64,000 nucleotides of DNA from positions 149,072,129 to 149,136,128 of the forward strand of contig CM060890.1 of the NCBI GenBank assembly GCA_030762935.1, read 5' to 3'. Below, piece by piece: positions 1-10,789 of the stretch. The notes beneath the pieces were generated by a model, which ran no database searches, was not told the DNA's origin, and saw only the letters and a program-made list of their open reading frames with translations. How positions within the stretch are numbered: position 1 is the first letter of the stretch; the number at the start of each line of letters is the position of its first letter. A program made the position numbers and the translations under genes. Origin of the DNA: Hymenopus coronatus (taxonomy: Eukaryota; Arthropoda; Insecta; Mantodea; Hymenopodidae).

Positions 1-1170
1 GTGTGTATCTCTGTGTGTGTCTGTGTGTATCTGTGTGTTTGTCTGTGTGTATCTCTGTGTGTGTCTGTGTGTATCTCTGTGTGTGTCTGTGTGTATCTGT
101 GTGTTTGTCTGTGTGTATCTGTGTGTATCTGTGTGTTTGTCTGTGTGTATCTCTGTGTGCGCCTGTGTGTATCTGTGTGTTTGTCTGTGTGTATCTCTGT
201 GTGTGTCTGTGTGTATCTGTGTGTTTGTCTGTGTGTATCTGTGTGTATCTGTGTGTTTGTCTGTGTGTATCTCTGTGTGTATCTCTGTGTGTATCTCTGT
301 GTGTATCTCTGTGTGTGTCTGTGTGTATCTGTGTGTTTGTCTGTGTGTATCTCTGTGTGTATCTCTGTGTGTGTCTGTGTGTATCTGTGTGTTTGTCTGT
401 GTGTATCTCTGTGTGTATCTCTGTGTGTGTCTGTGTGTATCTGTGTGTTTGTCTGTGTGTATCTCTGTGTGTGTCTGTGTGTATCTGTGTGTTTGTCTGT
501 GTGTATCTCTGTGTGTATCTCTGTGTGTATCTGTGTGTATCTGTGTGTATCTCTGTGTGTGTCTGTGTGTGTATCTGTGTGTTTGTCTGTGTGTATCTGT
601 GTGTTTGTCTGTGTGTATCTCTGTGTGTATCTCTGTGTGTATCTGTGTGTTTGTCTGTGTGTATCTCTGTGTGTGTCTGTGTGTATCTGTGTGTTTGTCT
701 GTGTGTATCTCTGTGTGTATCTCTGTGTGTGTCTGTGTGTATCTGTGTGTTTGTCTGTGTGTATCTCTGTGTGTATCTCTGTGTGTGTCTGTGTGTATCT
801 GTGTGTTTGTCTGTGTGTATCTCTGTGTGTATCTCTGTGTGTGTCTGTGTGTATCTGTGTGTTTGTCTGTGTGTATCTCTGTGTGTATCTCTGTGTGTAT
901 CTCTGTGTGTATCTCTGTGTGTGTCTGTGTGTATCTGTGTGTTTGTCTGTGTGTATCTGTGTGTATCTGTGTGTTTGTCTGTGTGTATCTCTGTGTGTAT
1001 CTCTGTGTGTATCTCTGTGTATCTGTGTGTTTGTCTGTGTGTATCTCTGTGTTTGTCTGTGTGTATCTGTGTGTTTGTCTGTGTGTTTGTCTGTGTGTAT
1101 CTGTGTGTGTGTCTGTGTGTATCTGTGTGTTTGTCTGAGTGTGTGTGAGCCTCTGTGTGTCTGTGTGTGT
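1..1170. repeat. TG-rich compound microsatellite array
   Basis: The array mixes short units such as GTGTGTATCT, GTGTGTGTCT and GTGTGTTTGTCT, repeated for over 1.1 kb and continuing off the left edge. All three forward frames stay open only because the units lack stop codons. Right of the array the sequence passes directly into H-element body (AAAATAGCTCAAAAACGAAA), so this is the H internal microsatellite, greatly expanded. Not coding. Confidence 0.95.
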
Positions 1171-1590
1171 AAAATAGCTCAAAAACGAAACGTTCCTTAA
1201 ATACCAAATTTGTTATTTAAGTTCAGTATCTTCTAAGGATACGACACGAAGATTTTCTTGAAAATCCCCCTACCCCAAACTACCCTCAACATGGAAAAAA
1301 GCAGTTCTAACGATGTTGATTAAAATATCTTATATTTAAGATATTTTCATAAAAAGTACGATTAATATCTTGAATTTTTTGGGAGTAGCGTACGAAGGAG
1401 ATTTTATTCTAGTTGGGTTTTTTTCAGATTTAGTAAAACGGTTAGACCGGAGGACATAGGATAAAAACTTAGTGCACAAAATATGTAAAAATCGTTAAAA
1501 TACACAACTTATGTAATATTCGTTTTTTTATGTACAGCTGACAGTTTCTTAGATATTCTTTGTTATTGGTTTCAACTTTTCTCAAAGGGG
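1171..1590 (-). mobile_element. H element (Helentron/HINE-like), fragment
   Basis: Body of an H element read on the minus strand, beginning at the conserved CTCAAAAACGAAA box beside the microsatellite. It carries the degenerate 'CGACACGAAGATTTTC' and 'ATCTTGAATTTT' blocks and stops near TTCAACTTTTCTCAAAG, before the H 5' terminus. Strongly diverged from the consensus. Confidence 0.8.
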
Positions 1591-1984
1591 AAGTGACGTT
1601 TCGTTTCATCTATCTTGTTTTACTTCAGAGCTTTATCCTAGTAAATATGCAAAATGACATTTCTGCTGTGAATGTGAGGGTTTCAGCGACGTATACATAT
1701 AGCACCAACTTTGTTAAACATTCTAGACTGTTGGAGAAAGTGACGTCATGACTGGAGCAGATTGATGTATCCAATCCCAAGAGTAAAGTTCTTACCCCTC
1801 GTCCTCTTGTTCCGGCCAGAAAGCATGTTTTTGTGCCACGTCTGGCCGTGTTTAACTTATTGTCTTATTGCATATGTTTCCTTTTCTTAGATTAACTTCA
1901 AATATTGTCACCTCTTCTTTTGGAATTTCCTTTATCTTACCAAGTAGGTAGGTTGACAAGCTATTGCTTTCCACCCGAATATTT
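1591..1984. other. Unassigned spacer
   Basis: About 400 bp between two H copies with no recognisable coding, repeat or RNA structure. Short open frames here (for example 1560-1751) have no recognisable domain. Confidence 0.5.
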
Positions 1985-2829
1985 TTACTTTCTCTACACG
2001 TATGATATACATAGTGGTTAGAGAAGGTAACGTATTCCACCCAAAAATTCGATACCGAGATTTCACTGGAAATATATTAGGGTACCCTGTATCCAAAAAA
2101 AGCATTTTCAGAAAAAGGTCCGTGTGTGTGTCCGTGAACACGATAACTCAAAAACGAAAAGTCGGTAAAACACCAAACTTGGTATTTAAGTTTAGTATCT
2201 TCCAGGGATGCGACACGAAGATTTTGAGAAAAATCCCCCTTACCCCAACTAACCTTTGCATGGAACTTTTTTTCACAAAGTTTGATTTTCTCAAAAATTG
2301 CTCTAACGAATTTCATTAAAATATCGTATATTAAAGCTATTTACCTGACAAATAAAATGTATATCTTGAATTTTCTGGGAATAGCCTCTGAAGAGTACTT
2401 TATTCTGGATGAATTTTAGGAATTTAGAATAACGCTAAACCGTAAGAGATGGACAAAAACTTACTGCACGAAAACTGAAGAGCACTTTAAAACACACAAT
2501 TTATGTTATATACATTTTTTTTGGAGTTCATTGTTTTTGAGACATTCCTAGTTTTTGGTTTCTGCTTTGAAAATTTTAAACTTTTCTCACACAGGAATTT
2601 ATCAACTGCTGTCCATACAAAAGAACTACAGTCACATAGCAACCAACTTTTGACTATCACTTTAACCTATGGTACTCCCTTATTTAACTTCTACTTACAG
2701 GGAAACCGGTAAAGAGACTATTTCTGCTTATGTTTTCTGATTTGCATGAAGTAAAAAGAAGTGTAAGCTTTTTAGGAATAATTTGTTGCAGAGATGTAGA
2801 GAAAGTCATGTGAATTGTACAATCAGATG
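1985..2829 (-). mobile_element. H element, near full length
   Basis: A complete minus-strand copy of 845 bp and a good reference for the family. On the plus strand it opens with the degenerate palindrome (TTACTTTCTCTACACG...GAGAAGGTA). It continues through a short TG microsatellite near 2119-2137, GTGAACACGATAACTC, the small palindrome near 2167-2188 and the long AT-rich body, and ends in GTAGAGAAAGTCATGTGAAT. The inverted motif ACTTTCTCTAC / GTAGAGAAAGT is visible at both ends. Short open frames within it recur in other copies only because of homology, not coding. Confidence 0.9.
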
Positions 2830-3296
2830 TTTACTTTTTACAGGTACTAAAAAATAAAACAAAATAAAATCTATAATACAACATCCTGGCATCTTGTTCC
2901 CTATACCAGGACGTATATTGCAAACTTTATCATTTATTTCCCACTTTTAAATTATTGTTATACATCATTATTTTACAGATAATACTTATATACTAATAAC
3001 TCAAACTTTACTTTAAAACAAAAACAAATTAATATAAACTGAAATAAAATAAGTTCCAACCATAAAACAACTTTCACTAACACTAAATCATCCATTATTA
3101 ATTACTGGAATCCAGTAACACAAATAACTGGTAACCAGCTATTTACCCATAAAACTATGCTCTAGATTATTAAGACAAATGAAAAACTAATCCTATACTA
3201 CTGGTATCCAGCAGAATATGCACTGGTTACCTGCGCAACTAAATAATTATATTATACAATAATTTCTTTACATTGTAGTAAACTGTAGTAAATTGT
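2830..3296. other. AT-rich unassigned spacer
   Basis: Very AT-rich sequence with no open frame of note. It leads into the 44-bp array, whose boundary is sharp at 3297. Confidence 0.5.
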
Positions 3297-3780
3297 CTTT
3301 TACTTCCTTTGGCTAATATCTGTTACTAATTATACCTAATCTTTTACTTCCTTTGGCTAATATCTGTTACTAATTATACCTAATCTTTTACTTCCTTTGG
3401 CTAATATCTGTTACTAATTATACCTAATCTTTTACTTCCTTTGGCTAATATCTGTTACTAATTATACCTCATCTTTTACTTCCTTTGGCTAATATCTGTT
3501 ACTAATTATACCTAATCTTTTACTTCCTTTGGCTAATATCTGTTACTAATTATACCTAATCTTTTACTTCCTTTGGTTAATATCTGTTACTAATTATACC
3601 TAATCTTTTACTTCCTTTGGTTAATATCTGTTACTAATTATACCTAATCTTTTACTTCCTTTGGTTAATATCTGTTACTAATTATACCTAATCTTTTACT
3701 TCCTTTGGCTAATATCTGTTACTAATTATACCTGATCTTTTACTTCCTTTGGCTAATATCTGTTACTAATTATACCTAAT
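3297..3780. repeat. 44-bp tandem repeat, 11 copies
   Basis: Eleven head-to-tail units with a constant 44-bp period, each starting CTTTTACTTCC and containing TTTGGCTAATATCTG and TACTAATTATACC. Variation is limited to single substitutions (GGCTAA/GGTTAA, CCTAAT/CCTCAT/CCTGAT), which indicates recent amplification. The unit does not match the H element. Confidence 0.95.
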
Positions 3781-4098
3781 CTTTTACATCATCATTACAC
3801 TAAACTCACTGTATTTAACTTTTTAACACTATTTAACACTTCACTAACACTTCCTCCCCTTGCCTCGTACTGTCCACCGCCAGAAGCCCATAATCCACCA
3901 TTCCTGCTCTCATACGCCTTCTGCATCCCTCTTATCGCTCTGGTCTACACCGGCTCCTTCTTCTTCGCCTCCTTCTACTATACTCGGCTCTCCATCTTCC
4001 ATTAGTCTCCATATTTAGAATTAGTTTGCATTATTTGTTCTTCCTCTTCTTCCCATATACTTCCTCCCTTGGGTTCATAGTTATTTAAGTTGCAATTT
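3781..4098. other. Unassigned spacer, C/T-rich
   Basis: Flank of the 44-bp array. It has a higher GC, pyrimidine-rich part (about 3850-4010). On the minus strand this gives a short Arg-rich reading frame with a stop in it. No known family recognised. Confidence 0.4.
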
Positions 4099-4405
4099 TT
4101 ACAGGTACTATATACATAGTGGATAGAGAAGGTATTGTATTCCACCCAAAAATTCGATAGAGATTTCACTGGAAATATATGTTTTGGGTCCCCCTGAATC
4201 CAAACAAAAAAGCAGTTTTGGGAAAATGTCGGTTTGTGTCTGTATGTGTGTGTTTGTGGACAGCATAACTCAAAAACGAAAGGACCGTTAAATACCAAAC
4301 TTGGTATTTGAGTTTGGTATCATCCAAGGATGCGACACAAAGATTTTCAAGAAAATGCCCCACCACAGATTAGCCTTTACATGGAAAAGTTTTTGAAATT
4401 ACTAT
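4099..4405 (-). mobile_element. H element, 3' half
   Basis: Minus-strand copy with palindrome, CACCCAAAAATTCGATA box, short microsatellite and the GTGGACAGCATAACTC variant box (the second H subfamily). Truncated after the CATGGAAAAG block at about 4405. Confidence 0.85.
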
Positions 4406-4788
4406 ATAGGAAGGGAGATTTTATCATTGTAATACTTACATTAGTTCTCAAATGGTACATGACGACCATCTTTATTTACACAATGTTTTTTCTTTCTTCA
4501 CTGCCTCCTGAATTATGACATGGCCGACCGTGTCTTCACCCAATGTTCGAATATCGATAGCAACAATAAAAATAGGGAACAATTATTTTATTTCAGCTTT
4601 TAATAACAAGTACATGAAATGAAAACAAACGTTATTTTATTTGAGGTTATTGCAATCATCTCATACATAAGAAATACAAAGAATGATTATTTTCACTCCT
4701 TTTTTAACTAAGTGCATTATGATCTGGATAAAACATTAAATAAACATTGTAACTAAATTAATTCAAAGTACAATTGAGGGGGTCAGTG

Positions 4789-5017
4789 CAACAGTGGTCT
4801 AACCAATCTTTTTAAAAAATGGAGAATTAACTCAGTTAAACACACCTGGTTTCTTTGAGAATAACGAAAACCTAATTTTAATCGAACTGATTGTTCACTG
4901 ACACTTTTCCACATTACTGCACAATAACACATTGAGTACTGTTAACATAATGTTGAGATATACCTAACAATTTTTATTAGTGTGGTGCAAATCTTTTTCT
5001 GGGTTAGACCACTGTTG
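4789..5017. mobile_element. Candidate MITE with 16-bp inverted ends
   Basis: A perfect 16-bp inverted repeat, CAACAGTGGTCTAACC at 4789-4804 and GGTTAGACCACTGTTG at 5002-5017, bounds 229 bp of AT-rich non-coding DNA. A further TGTGGTCTAA lies just outside at about 5019. This is the shape of a small non-autonomous DNA transposon. No clear target-site duplication was seen and no second copy is in the window, so identity is tentative. Confidence 0.45.
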
Positions 5018-5510
5018 TTGTGGTCTAAAAGTGAGGGTTGACTATCACCTGTTACCAATAACCAAGACAGGAGGTTAAACAAACGAACGTCAGGTGCGAC
5101 AAGATTTCAAAGAAATGAACATCAGCTGCGATAAGATGTTTGACAATATCGCTACAGTCAGATGACTGTGACCGGTTGAAATTGCCATTCCATTGGCGCT
5201 GAATTGTCATAAGTAATATAGCGAGAGCTCTAGAGAAAAGTTGTTGCTCGAGTTGTATTTAATAAGACTATTTCGTGAATAAATTAACAATGATTATCCT
5301 ACTATATGGACAGGAAGAATAATATTCCATTTGTCTTGGTAACGTATAATTGATGAGGTCCATATCATAAATCATGGCCTGCCTAGTTGCTTAACTGGTT
5401 CCACACACTCTCTGTTGTTTTTAGTATTCTGTGTTTTCAATTAATATGTCTATTTCAGCGATAGACCTTTCCCCAAAACGTTTATACGGTAATATAACTG
5501 CACACTGATA

Positions 5511-5512
5511 TT

Positions 5513-5547
<35 letters not shown>
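5511..5547. repeat. (ATT)n microsatellite
   Basis: About twelve ATT units in a row. Confidence 0.95.
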
Positions 5548-5956
5548 GAGACGAACATTAGTTCAGAGAGAAAACAAAAAACAAAGATTAAAATGCAGAG
5601 ATAATGAGTTCCGGTTGGTTGGAGTTTTACGTGCCAATGTACTGGATTGGCCACCTGCTACGATTAATTGTCAATTTAATTCTACTGTCATTAGTCATGC
5701 AATGAAGAAAAAGTCGGTGTGGATAAGACAACTGTTTGGCTAAGAGAAGGTGGCACCCCTGAGTGGGAACCTGTTTAAGGATTCCCCTCACATGTCCCTC
5801 CCCAGGACAATCTGAGGGCCCTGCGCTGCCCTTAATCGCGTAACACTGTCGAGTCAATCACGTAATGCAACCGTCCGTTAGCAAGGTGATTTTGAGGTGC
5901 TCAGCAAGATACGTACGCTCCCAGAATCTGTTTCCTTCTGCCAGCTCCTCGCACAT

Positions 5957-6597
5957 TTATTATTGCTCCATTCACATCACTTTCTCTACATCTCTGCTAC
6001 AAATTATTGTTAAACAGTTTTCTTCTATCTCCTTCCTGCTAATCGAGATAAACATTAACAGAAATAGTCTTAATACTTGCTTCCTTGTAAGTAGAAGGGA
6101 ATACTCTAGGATAAAGTGATAGTCAAATGTTTTAAAAGCTGGTTACTATGGGATTCAAAGCCATCTCTTTGGTAGCCAGGAGTTGACAAGTGAAACCAGT
6201 AACCAGGAGTATCTCGAGAACGGTCAACTGCAAGAAAAAATGTAGGTATATAACATAATTATGTGTTTTAACGAGATCTACGTTTTTGTCTAACTCTTAC
6301 GGCTTACCAGCTACGTAAAATTCATCCGCAATAAAGATGTCTTCCGAGCTACTCCCACAAAATTCAAGATATACATTTCCTTTGTCATAAAAATATCTTA
6401 AACGTAAGGTATATTAATTAAAACTGTTAAGAACCATTTTTGATAAAATAACAATTTTAGAAAAATGTTCCATGTAAAGGGTAGTGGGTGGGGGAATTTT
6501 CTTGAAAATCTTCGTGTCGCATCTTTGGAAGATACTAAACTTAAATACCAAGTTAGGTACTTAATGGACCTTTAGTTTTTGAGCTATGCTGCCCAAA

Positions 6598-6650
<53 letters not shown>

Positions 6651-6780
6651 GATCATTTTTCTAATTTTTTCAGGGGGTCCTAAAACATGTATTTGCGATG
6701 AAATCTCGGTTTCGAATTTTTGGGTGCAATACAATACCTTCTCTATACAATATGTACATAGTAAGTGAAGAGAACGTAAT
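5957..6780 (+). mobile_element. H element, near full length
   Basis: Plus-strand copy. It begins at the degenerate 5' end (GCTCCATTCACATCACTTTC) and runs through the CTTGCTTCCTTGTAAGTAGA and ATTCAAGATATACATTT blocks, then a CT/CA microsatellite in the standard internal position. It ends with a degenerate 3' palindrome near 6745-6780. It belongs to the 'GCTATGCTGCCC' subfamily. Confidence 0.85.
6599..6650. repeat. (CT)n(CA)n microsatellite inside an H element
   Basis: A CT run followed by a CA run, occupying the internal microsatellite slot of the H copy at 5957-6780. Confidence 0.95.
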
Positions 6781-7584
6781 AAGGTGCAGGAAATATTTCC
6801 ATAACACACGCTTTAAATGGTCTCTGTACCCAGAAAAACAGTTCTACTTTCTTTACCTTGTACAGTCGGGAGCAAAAACACATGTCAATAGATTTCCTTG
6901 CCTAGACAGTTTCACTTTATTTAATGTCCCACCTCCCATTTGAGTAAACAAACTGAGCGCGAAAGGATTGGGAAACGAAAGTACTTTATGTTAAATGGAT
7001 GGAAGATGACCTGTACTACTGGTAATATATAAGAAGTCTGACTCTCAACCAATGAACAGAGGTCAGAAGCGCGGGAAAGACAAACATTATGTGAAGCCTT
7101 ACTCTCATTATATCTATCATTTGAAGGGAACAAAGAACGCGGACAACAATCCTAACATTATTACCGTTATTGAGCAAGAGTATAGGGCTTCTGAGCTATA
7201 TGGAGTATTGCAAGAACAGCGCCAAATTGATACAAGAAATTCTATGAACAAGTTTACTACTGTTAATAAAAGTAGAAAGTAATGGTAAGGAACGACATAT
7301 CATAAATCAGCCAGTAAAATGAAGAAGAATTTTAAAAAGCGTCGCAAATACTTGAAAAGGCTTCTTAACCTTCTTAGTACTTATTTTCTCGCGAAACTCA
7401 GATAATAATGAATGTTATCAAAAATCTGTGGTTATTTTGAAAAGGTAGTATTTGAATAAAAAAAACTGATGTGTTCCATACACAAGACTTTGTTTACCTG
7501 TTCTGCGAAGAAATTATTCTTATAAAATATTCTTTTATTTGCATCATGAAAATCTGGACAAACATTAGAATAAGTTACGTAAGG
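6781..7584. other. Unassigned spacer
   Basis: About 800 bp without a recognisable element. A 76-codon frame at 7052-7282 encodes a hydrophilic peptide that I cannot assign. The 'GGAAATAGTCAAATCTTTT' at the end marks entry into a truncated H copy. Confidence 0.4.
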
Positions 7585-8210
7585 GAAATAGTCAAATCTT
7601 TTAAAAGCTGGGTGCTATGCGATTGAAATGTGGCTCTCCTTCATTGGTCAGCAGTAAAGCAAAAGAAACAGCAATAACAAATTCGTGTTCGAGAAAAGTT
7701 TATTCTAAAATTGAAACCAATACAAGGAATATCTCAGAAATGATTAACTCACAAAAAATGTGCATGACAACATTTGTGTTCTCATAAATTAACGAGATCT
7801 ACATTTGTAGTAACTGCTTGTCTAACTCACACGGTTTATCAGTTCCACAAAATCCAATCAGATAACTTCAGAGGCTATACCCACAAAATGCATTTATTTG
7901 CATGTAAATGTATTTAACATATGGCAATTTAATACAAAATTGTTAGTCATTTTTGAGAAAATCAACATTTTCAAAAATATTTTCCATGGAAAGAGTGATT
8001 TGGGGTTGGGAGACAATCTTCATGTCGTATCCTTTGAAGATGAGAACTTAAATATCAAGCTTGGTATTTAACCATCTTTTGGATGTTCATAGACACGCCT
8101 TTATTGAAAATGTTCTTTTTATATAGGGGAGCTTCCAGTGAAATATTGGTACTGAATTTTTGGGCAAAATGCAGTACTTTCTTTACGTGTGTACTGTGTT
8201 GACAAAGTTA
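7585..8210 (+). mobile_element. H element, 5'-truncated and diverged
   Basis: Starts at the AAAAGCTGGGTGCTATG block, so it lacks roughly the first 170 bp of the family. It runs to a diverged 3' end (CAGTACTTTCTTTACG). The CA microsatellite is almost lost. Confidence 0.75.
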
Positions 8211-8321
8211 TTAACGTGTAGATGCATTTGATTCCTATAGTGTTTTTCTTTTCTCAATGTTGGCATAATCCCACTATCAGTTGTATTTAACATCTACATG
8301 GGCTCGTGTTGGATTAAATAA

Positions 8322-8846
8322 AAATCTGAAGTGTTTCATTCACATGACTCTCTACATATCTGTAACAAATGTTTGTTAAAAAGCTCATGTTTCTATTTAC
8401 TTCATGCTCATCGCGAAAACATTAGCAGAAATAGTCTTATTACTTGCTTCCTTGTAAGTAGAAGCCAAATAAGGGAGTACCATAGGTTAAAGTGATAGTC
8501 AAAAGCTGGTTGCTATGTGACTGAAGTCCCTTTGTTTGTATACACAGGAGTTGATAAATTCCGGTATGAGAAAAGTATAAGTTTTTCAAAGCTGAAACCA
8601 AAAACAAGGAATATCTAACAAACGATTAACTCCATGCAAAAAATTAATATAACATAAATTGTGTGTTTTAACATGGTCTACATTTTTTGTGTTGTAAGAT
8701 TTTGTCCATCTTCTTCGGTTTAGCAGTTATGCAAAATTCCATAAAATTCACCCAAAATAAAGTAGTCTTCAGAGGCTATTCCCAGAAAAGTCAAGATATA
8801 GCTTTAATTTGTCACTTAAATATCTTTAATATACGACATTTTAAAG
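8322..8846 (+). mobile_element. H element, 5' half
   Basis: Begins with the terminal sequence AATCTGAAGTGTTTCATTC and retains the GAAACCAAAAACAAGGAAT and ATGCAAAATTCCATAAAATT blocks. It breaks off at ATATACGACATTTTAA, where unrelated DNA starts. Confidence 0.85.
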
Positions 8847-9599
8847 GACGTGGACAACAAACCCAAAATTTAAACGTCAGCAGAAATTCTTGTATTGTGA
8901 ACATGTGTATGGCTTGCCTCGTAATTCAAAAGTGATTCTGGTGAGAGTAGGCGGTCGAGACCACGAGCTGCCGAACACGATTCCCACAAATCACTTGAGG
9001 CCTGTGTGTTCTCACTCCGGAGAGGGTTCCACATAACAGGATAGCTTTAAATGAGAGAGGGCATTATCAACGTGCGGCCGAAACCGAATAGTGGGAAACG
9101 AGTCATCGTGCTGGGTCACTAATATACTCCAAGCAGTCCATCCCGACGCAGGGAGCGCTAGGGGCCTGCTCCCCAAGTGTGAATGAGCTCCTTGGGTCTT
9201 CCAGACGACTCCAACACTACCCCGCCGCGATATGCCGTATTTCAAAAGCGTATTCACCACCACGGAACGGTGCCATTACCATCATCATTTAAAACCCTAA
9301 AAGAGGCCGATAGGATGAAATGTAGATGAAGTGAAGGGGAGGGAATGAAGAAGTCTCCCCAGCATTAGCACAATTACTCCGAAACACCCAAGGGTAAGAG
9401 GGAATCAAACCCAATACCAGTCCGAGATGACACGCAGGTATAACTGGTGCAACAGATGTGGACATGTGAACATCTTAATGAGAGCTAGGAAGCGAGTTGT
9501 ACTTTCAGATAAGCAGTTTACCAGTCGATTCATGTCTGTCACCTGCACTGATAAACCTGTGTTATATTCATATCTATACAAATGGCCTACTATATAAAC
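8847..9599. other. Unassigned, relatively GC-rich spacer
   Basis: The 8930-9280 part is richer in GC and CpG than its surroundings. A reverse-strand 83-codon frame (9012-9263) has no recognised domain. On the minus strand around 9390-9410 a GGGTTTGATTCCC string resembles a tRNA B box, so a decayed SINE is possible. No family can be named. Confidence 0.35.
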
Positions 9600-10057
9600 A
9601 ATGTGCCTCCAATTCTTCCACACCTGACAGTCCCTCGTCTTCGCTTACGTCATTGTCATCATCAACGCTATCGCTACTTTCTGCACCTTTATCCTGCATT
9701 AGAATTCTTTCTTTTTTATTTTCTAAGATTCTTTCTAATGATTTTCAATGTTCTCAATATGACGACATACATTTTCCCATTGTGGCCTGCCAATTTCTGC
9801 AATTCGCTGGCGACATAACTGTTCCACATCTTTTAATTTAAAAGTGATATATTAAGTTTTATTTTTCTTTCTTTCTTATCTTTGAGAACCCTGGAAACGG
9901 AACTCAGTGAAATATCAGTTGCCTTGGCTACTCTTTCATTCACTTTCTACAGGCTTTTGAAGAGCTCTTGTTTCATGAAGTCAAGCACATTTACAATTAT
10001 TTCTCTGCTCTGACTATGTAACACCTTGCCACTTATCTTTGAAAACGTAGGAGCCAT
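9600..10057 (-). pseudogene. Decayed N-terminal part of a helix-turn-helix transposase-like gene
   Basis: On the minus strand an ATG at 10057 opens a peptide beginning MAPTFSKISGKVLHSQSREI, followed by IVNVLDFMKQELFKSL and a stop. After the stop the same frame continues KVNERVAKATDISLSSVSRV, then LKDKKER. The second part has the look of a DNA-binding helix-turn-helix followed by a basic stretch, as at the N terminus of arthropod Tc1/IS630-type and related transposon genes. Further downstream, fragments such as QWENVCRHIENIENH and an acidic Ser/Asp-rich stretch appear in other frames, so there is at least one stop and several frameshifts. No catalytic domain remains. It could instead be a domesticated regulatory gene fragment. 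Family is uncertain. Confidence 0.5.
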
Positions 10058-10473
10058 GGTTAAAGTAATAAACTGAACACTATTTCCTGCCCACTTTGAA
10101 TACAAACATATGCAAACAGAATGTACAAGTTTGCTCACTGTGACTTTAAGTAAGCAAAGTATCACAAACTCCGATAAGCTAGGCTCGGTAGCTGGGTTGG
10201 CGGTCAGGGTCACGATTCCGCAAGTTTTGCGACGGCAATATAGACACGCACCAGAGAGGGTGTGCCAGCGATCTTGTGTCCGCGGGGATTACAGTCTTTC
10301 CATTGAGCCTTGCGCGCGTACTGCCGCAAAGAAACACACCTGAGAGACAAATGGAACCCACAACCTCGTTATTGCAGCGCCACATAGCTCGATAAAAATG
10401 TTAGTAGTCAGAGTAGAGAAATCCGTACCTTCGAAATGCCAGCCTCTCGGTAGCAATCCTTACATTCGCTATC
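10058..10473. other. Unassigned, GC-richer spacer with SINE-like look
   Basis: The stretch from 10178 begins GGCTCGGTAGCTGGGTTGGC, which resembles a tRNA A box. A convincing B box at the right distance is missing, so I do not call a SINE. Confidence 0.3.
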
Positions 10474-10722
10474 ACGAGAAGATACTGTATTCCACCGAGA
10501 TTTCACCACAAATTACGTTAAGAATGCGACACGAAGATTTTCAAGAAAACCCCCCTTTACGTTACAAGCTGTTTTGAACATTTTGATTTTGTCAAAAATG
10601 GCTCACGATTTCTTTAAGATGTGTTCGTGACAAATAAAATGTATGTCCTGAATTTTGTGGAACAGCCCCTGAAGACCTCTTCACTCTGCACAACTCGTAA
10701 ACTACAAGAGACAGACAGCCTA
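10474..10722 (-). mobile_element. H element, internally deleted remnant
   Basis: Minus-strand remnant holding GATACTGTATTCCACC, then a jump across the microsatellite zone to GCGACACGAAGATTTTCAAG, and later ACAAATAAAATGTATGTC. The deletion removes about 150 bp of the usual internal part. Confidence 0.8.
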
Positions 10723-10789
10723 ATTAAGTCAAACACATGCTAGACATGCTAGATCATTTCCGAAAATTACTTATTAGTGTTTTTTTTTT

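Larger units (their letters stand above)
4406..5956. other. Unassigned region of 1.5 kb
   Basis: No gene is supportable here. It contains a candidate short inverted-repeat element (4789-5017) and an ATT microsatellite (5511-5547), listed separately. Open frames of 60-76 codons around 5546-5857 show no recognisable domain. Confidence 0.5.

Noticed and set aside
1..1200. Three overlapping open frames of 373-399 codons rich in Cys, Val, Ser and Leu
   Set aside because: They arise from a TG-rich microsatellite that lacks stop codons in every forward frame; no protein domain and no codon structure.
3297..3780. Array of regular 44-bp units considered as a CRISPR array
   Set aside because: The units are tandem without variable spacers and the window is eukaryotic.
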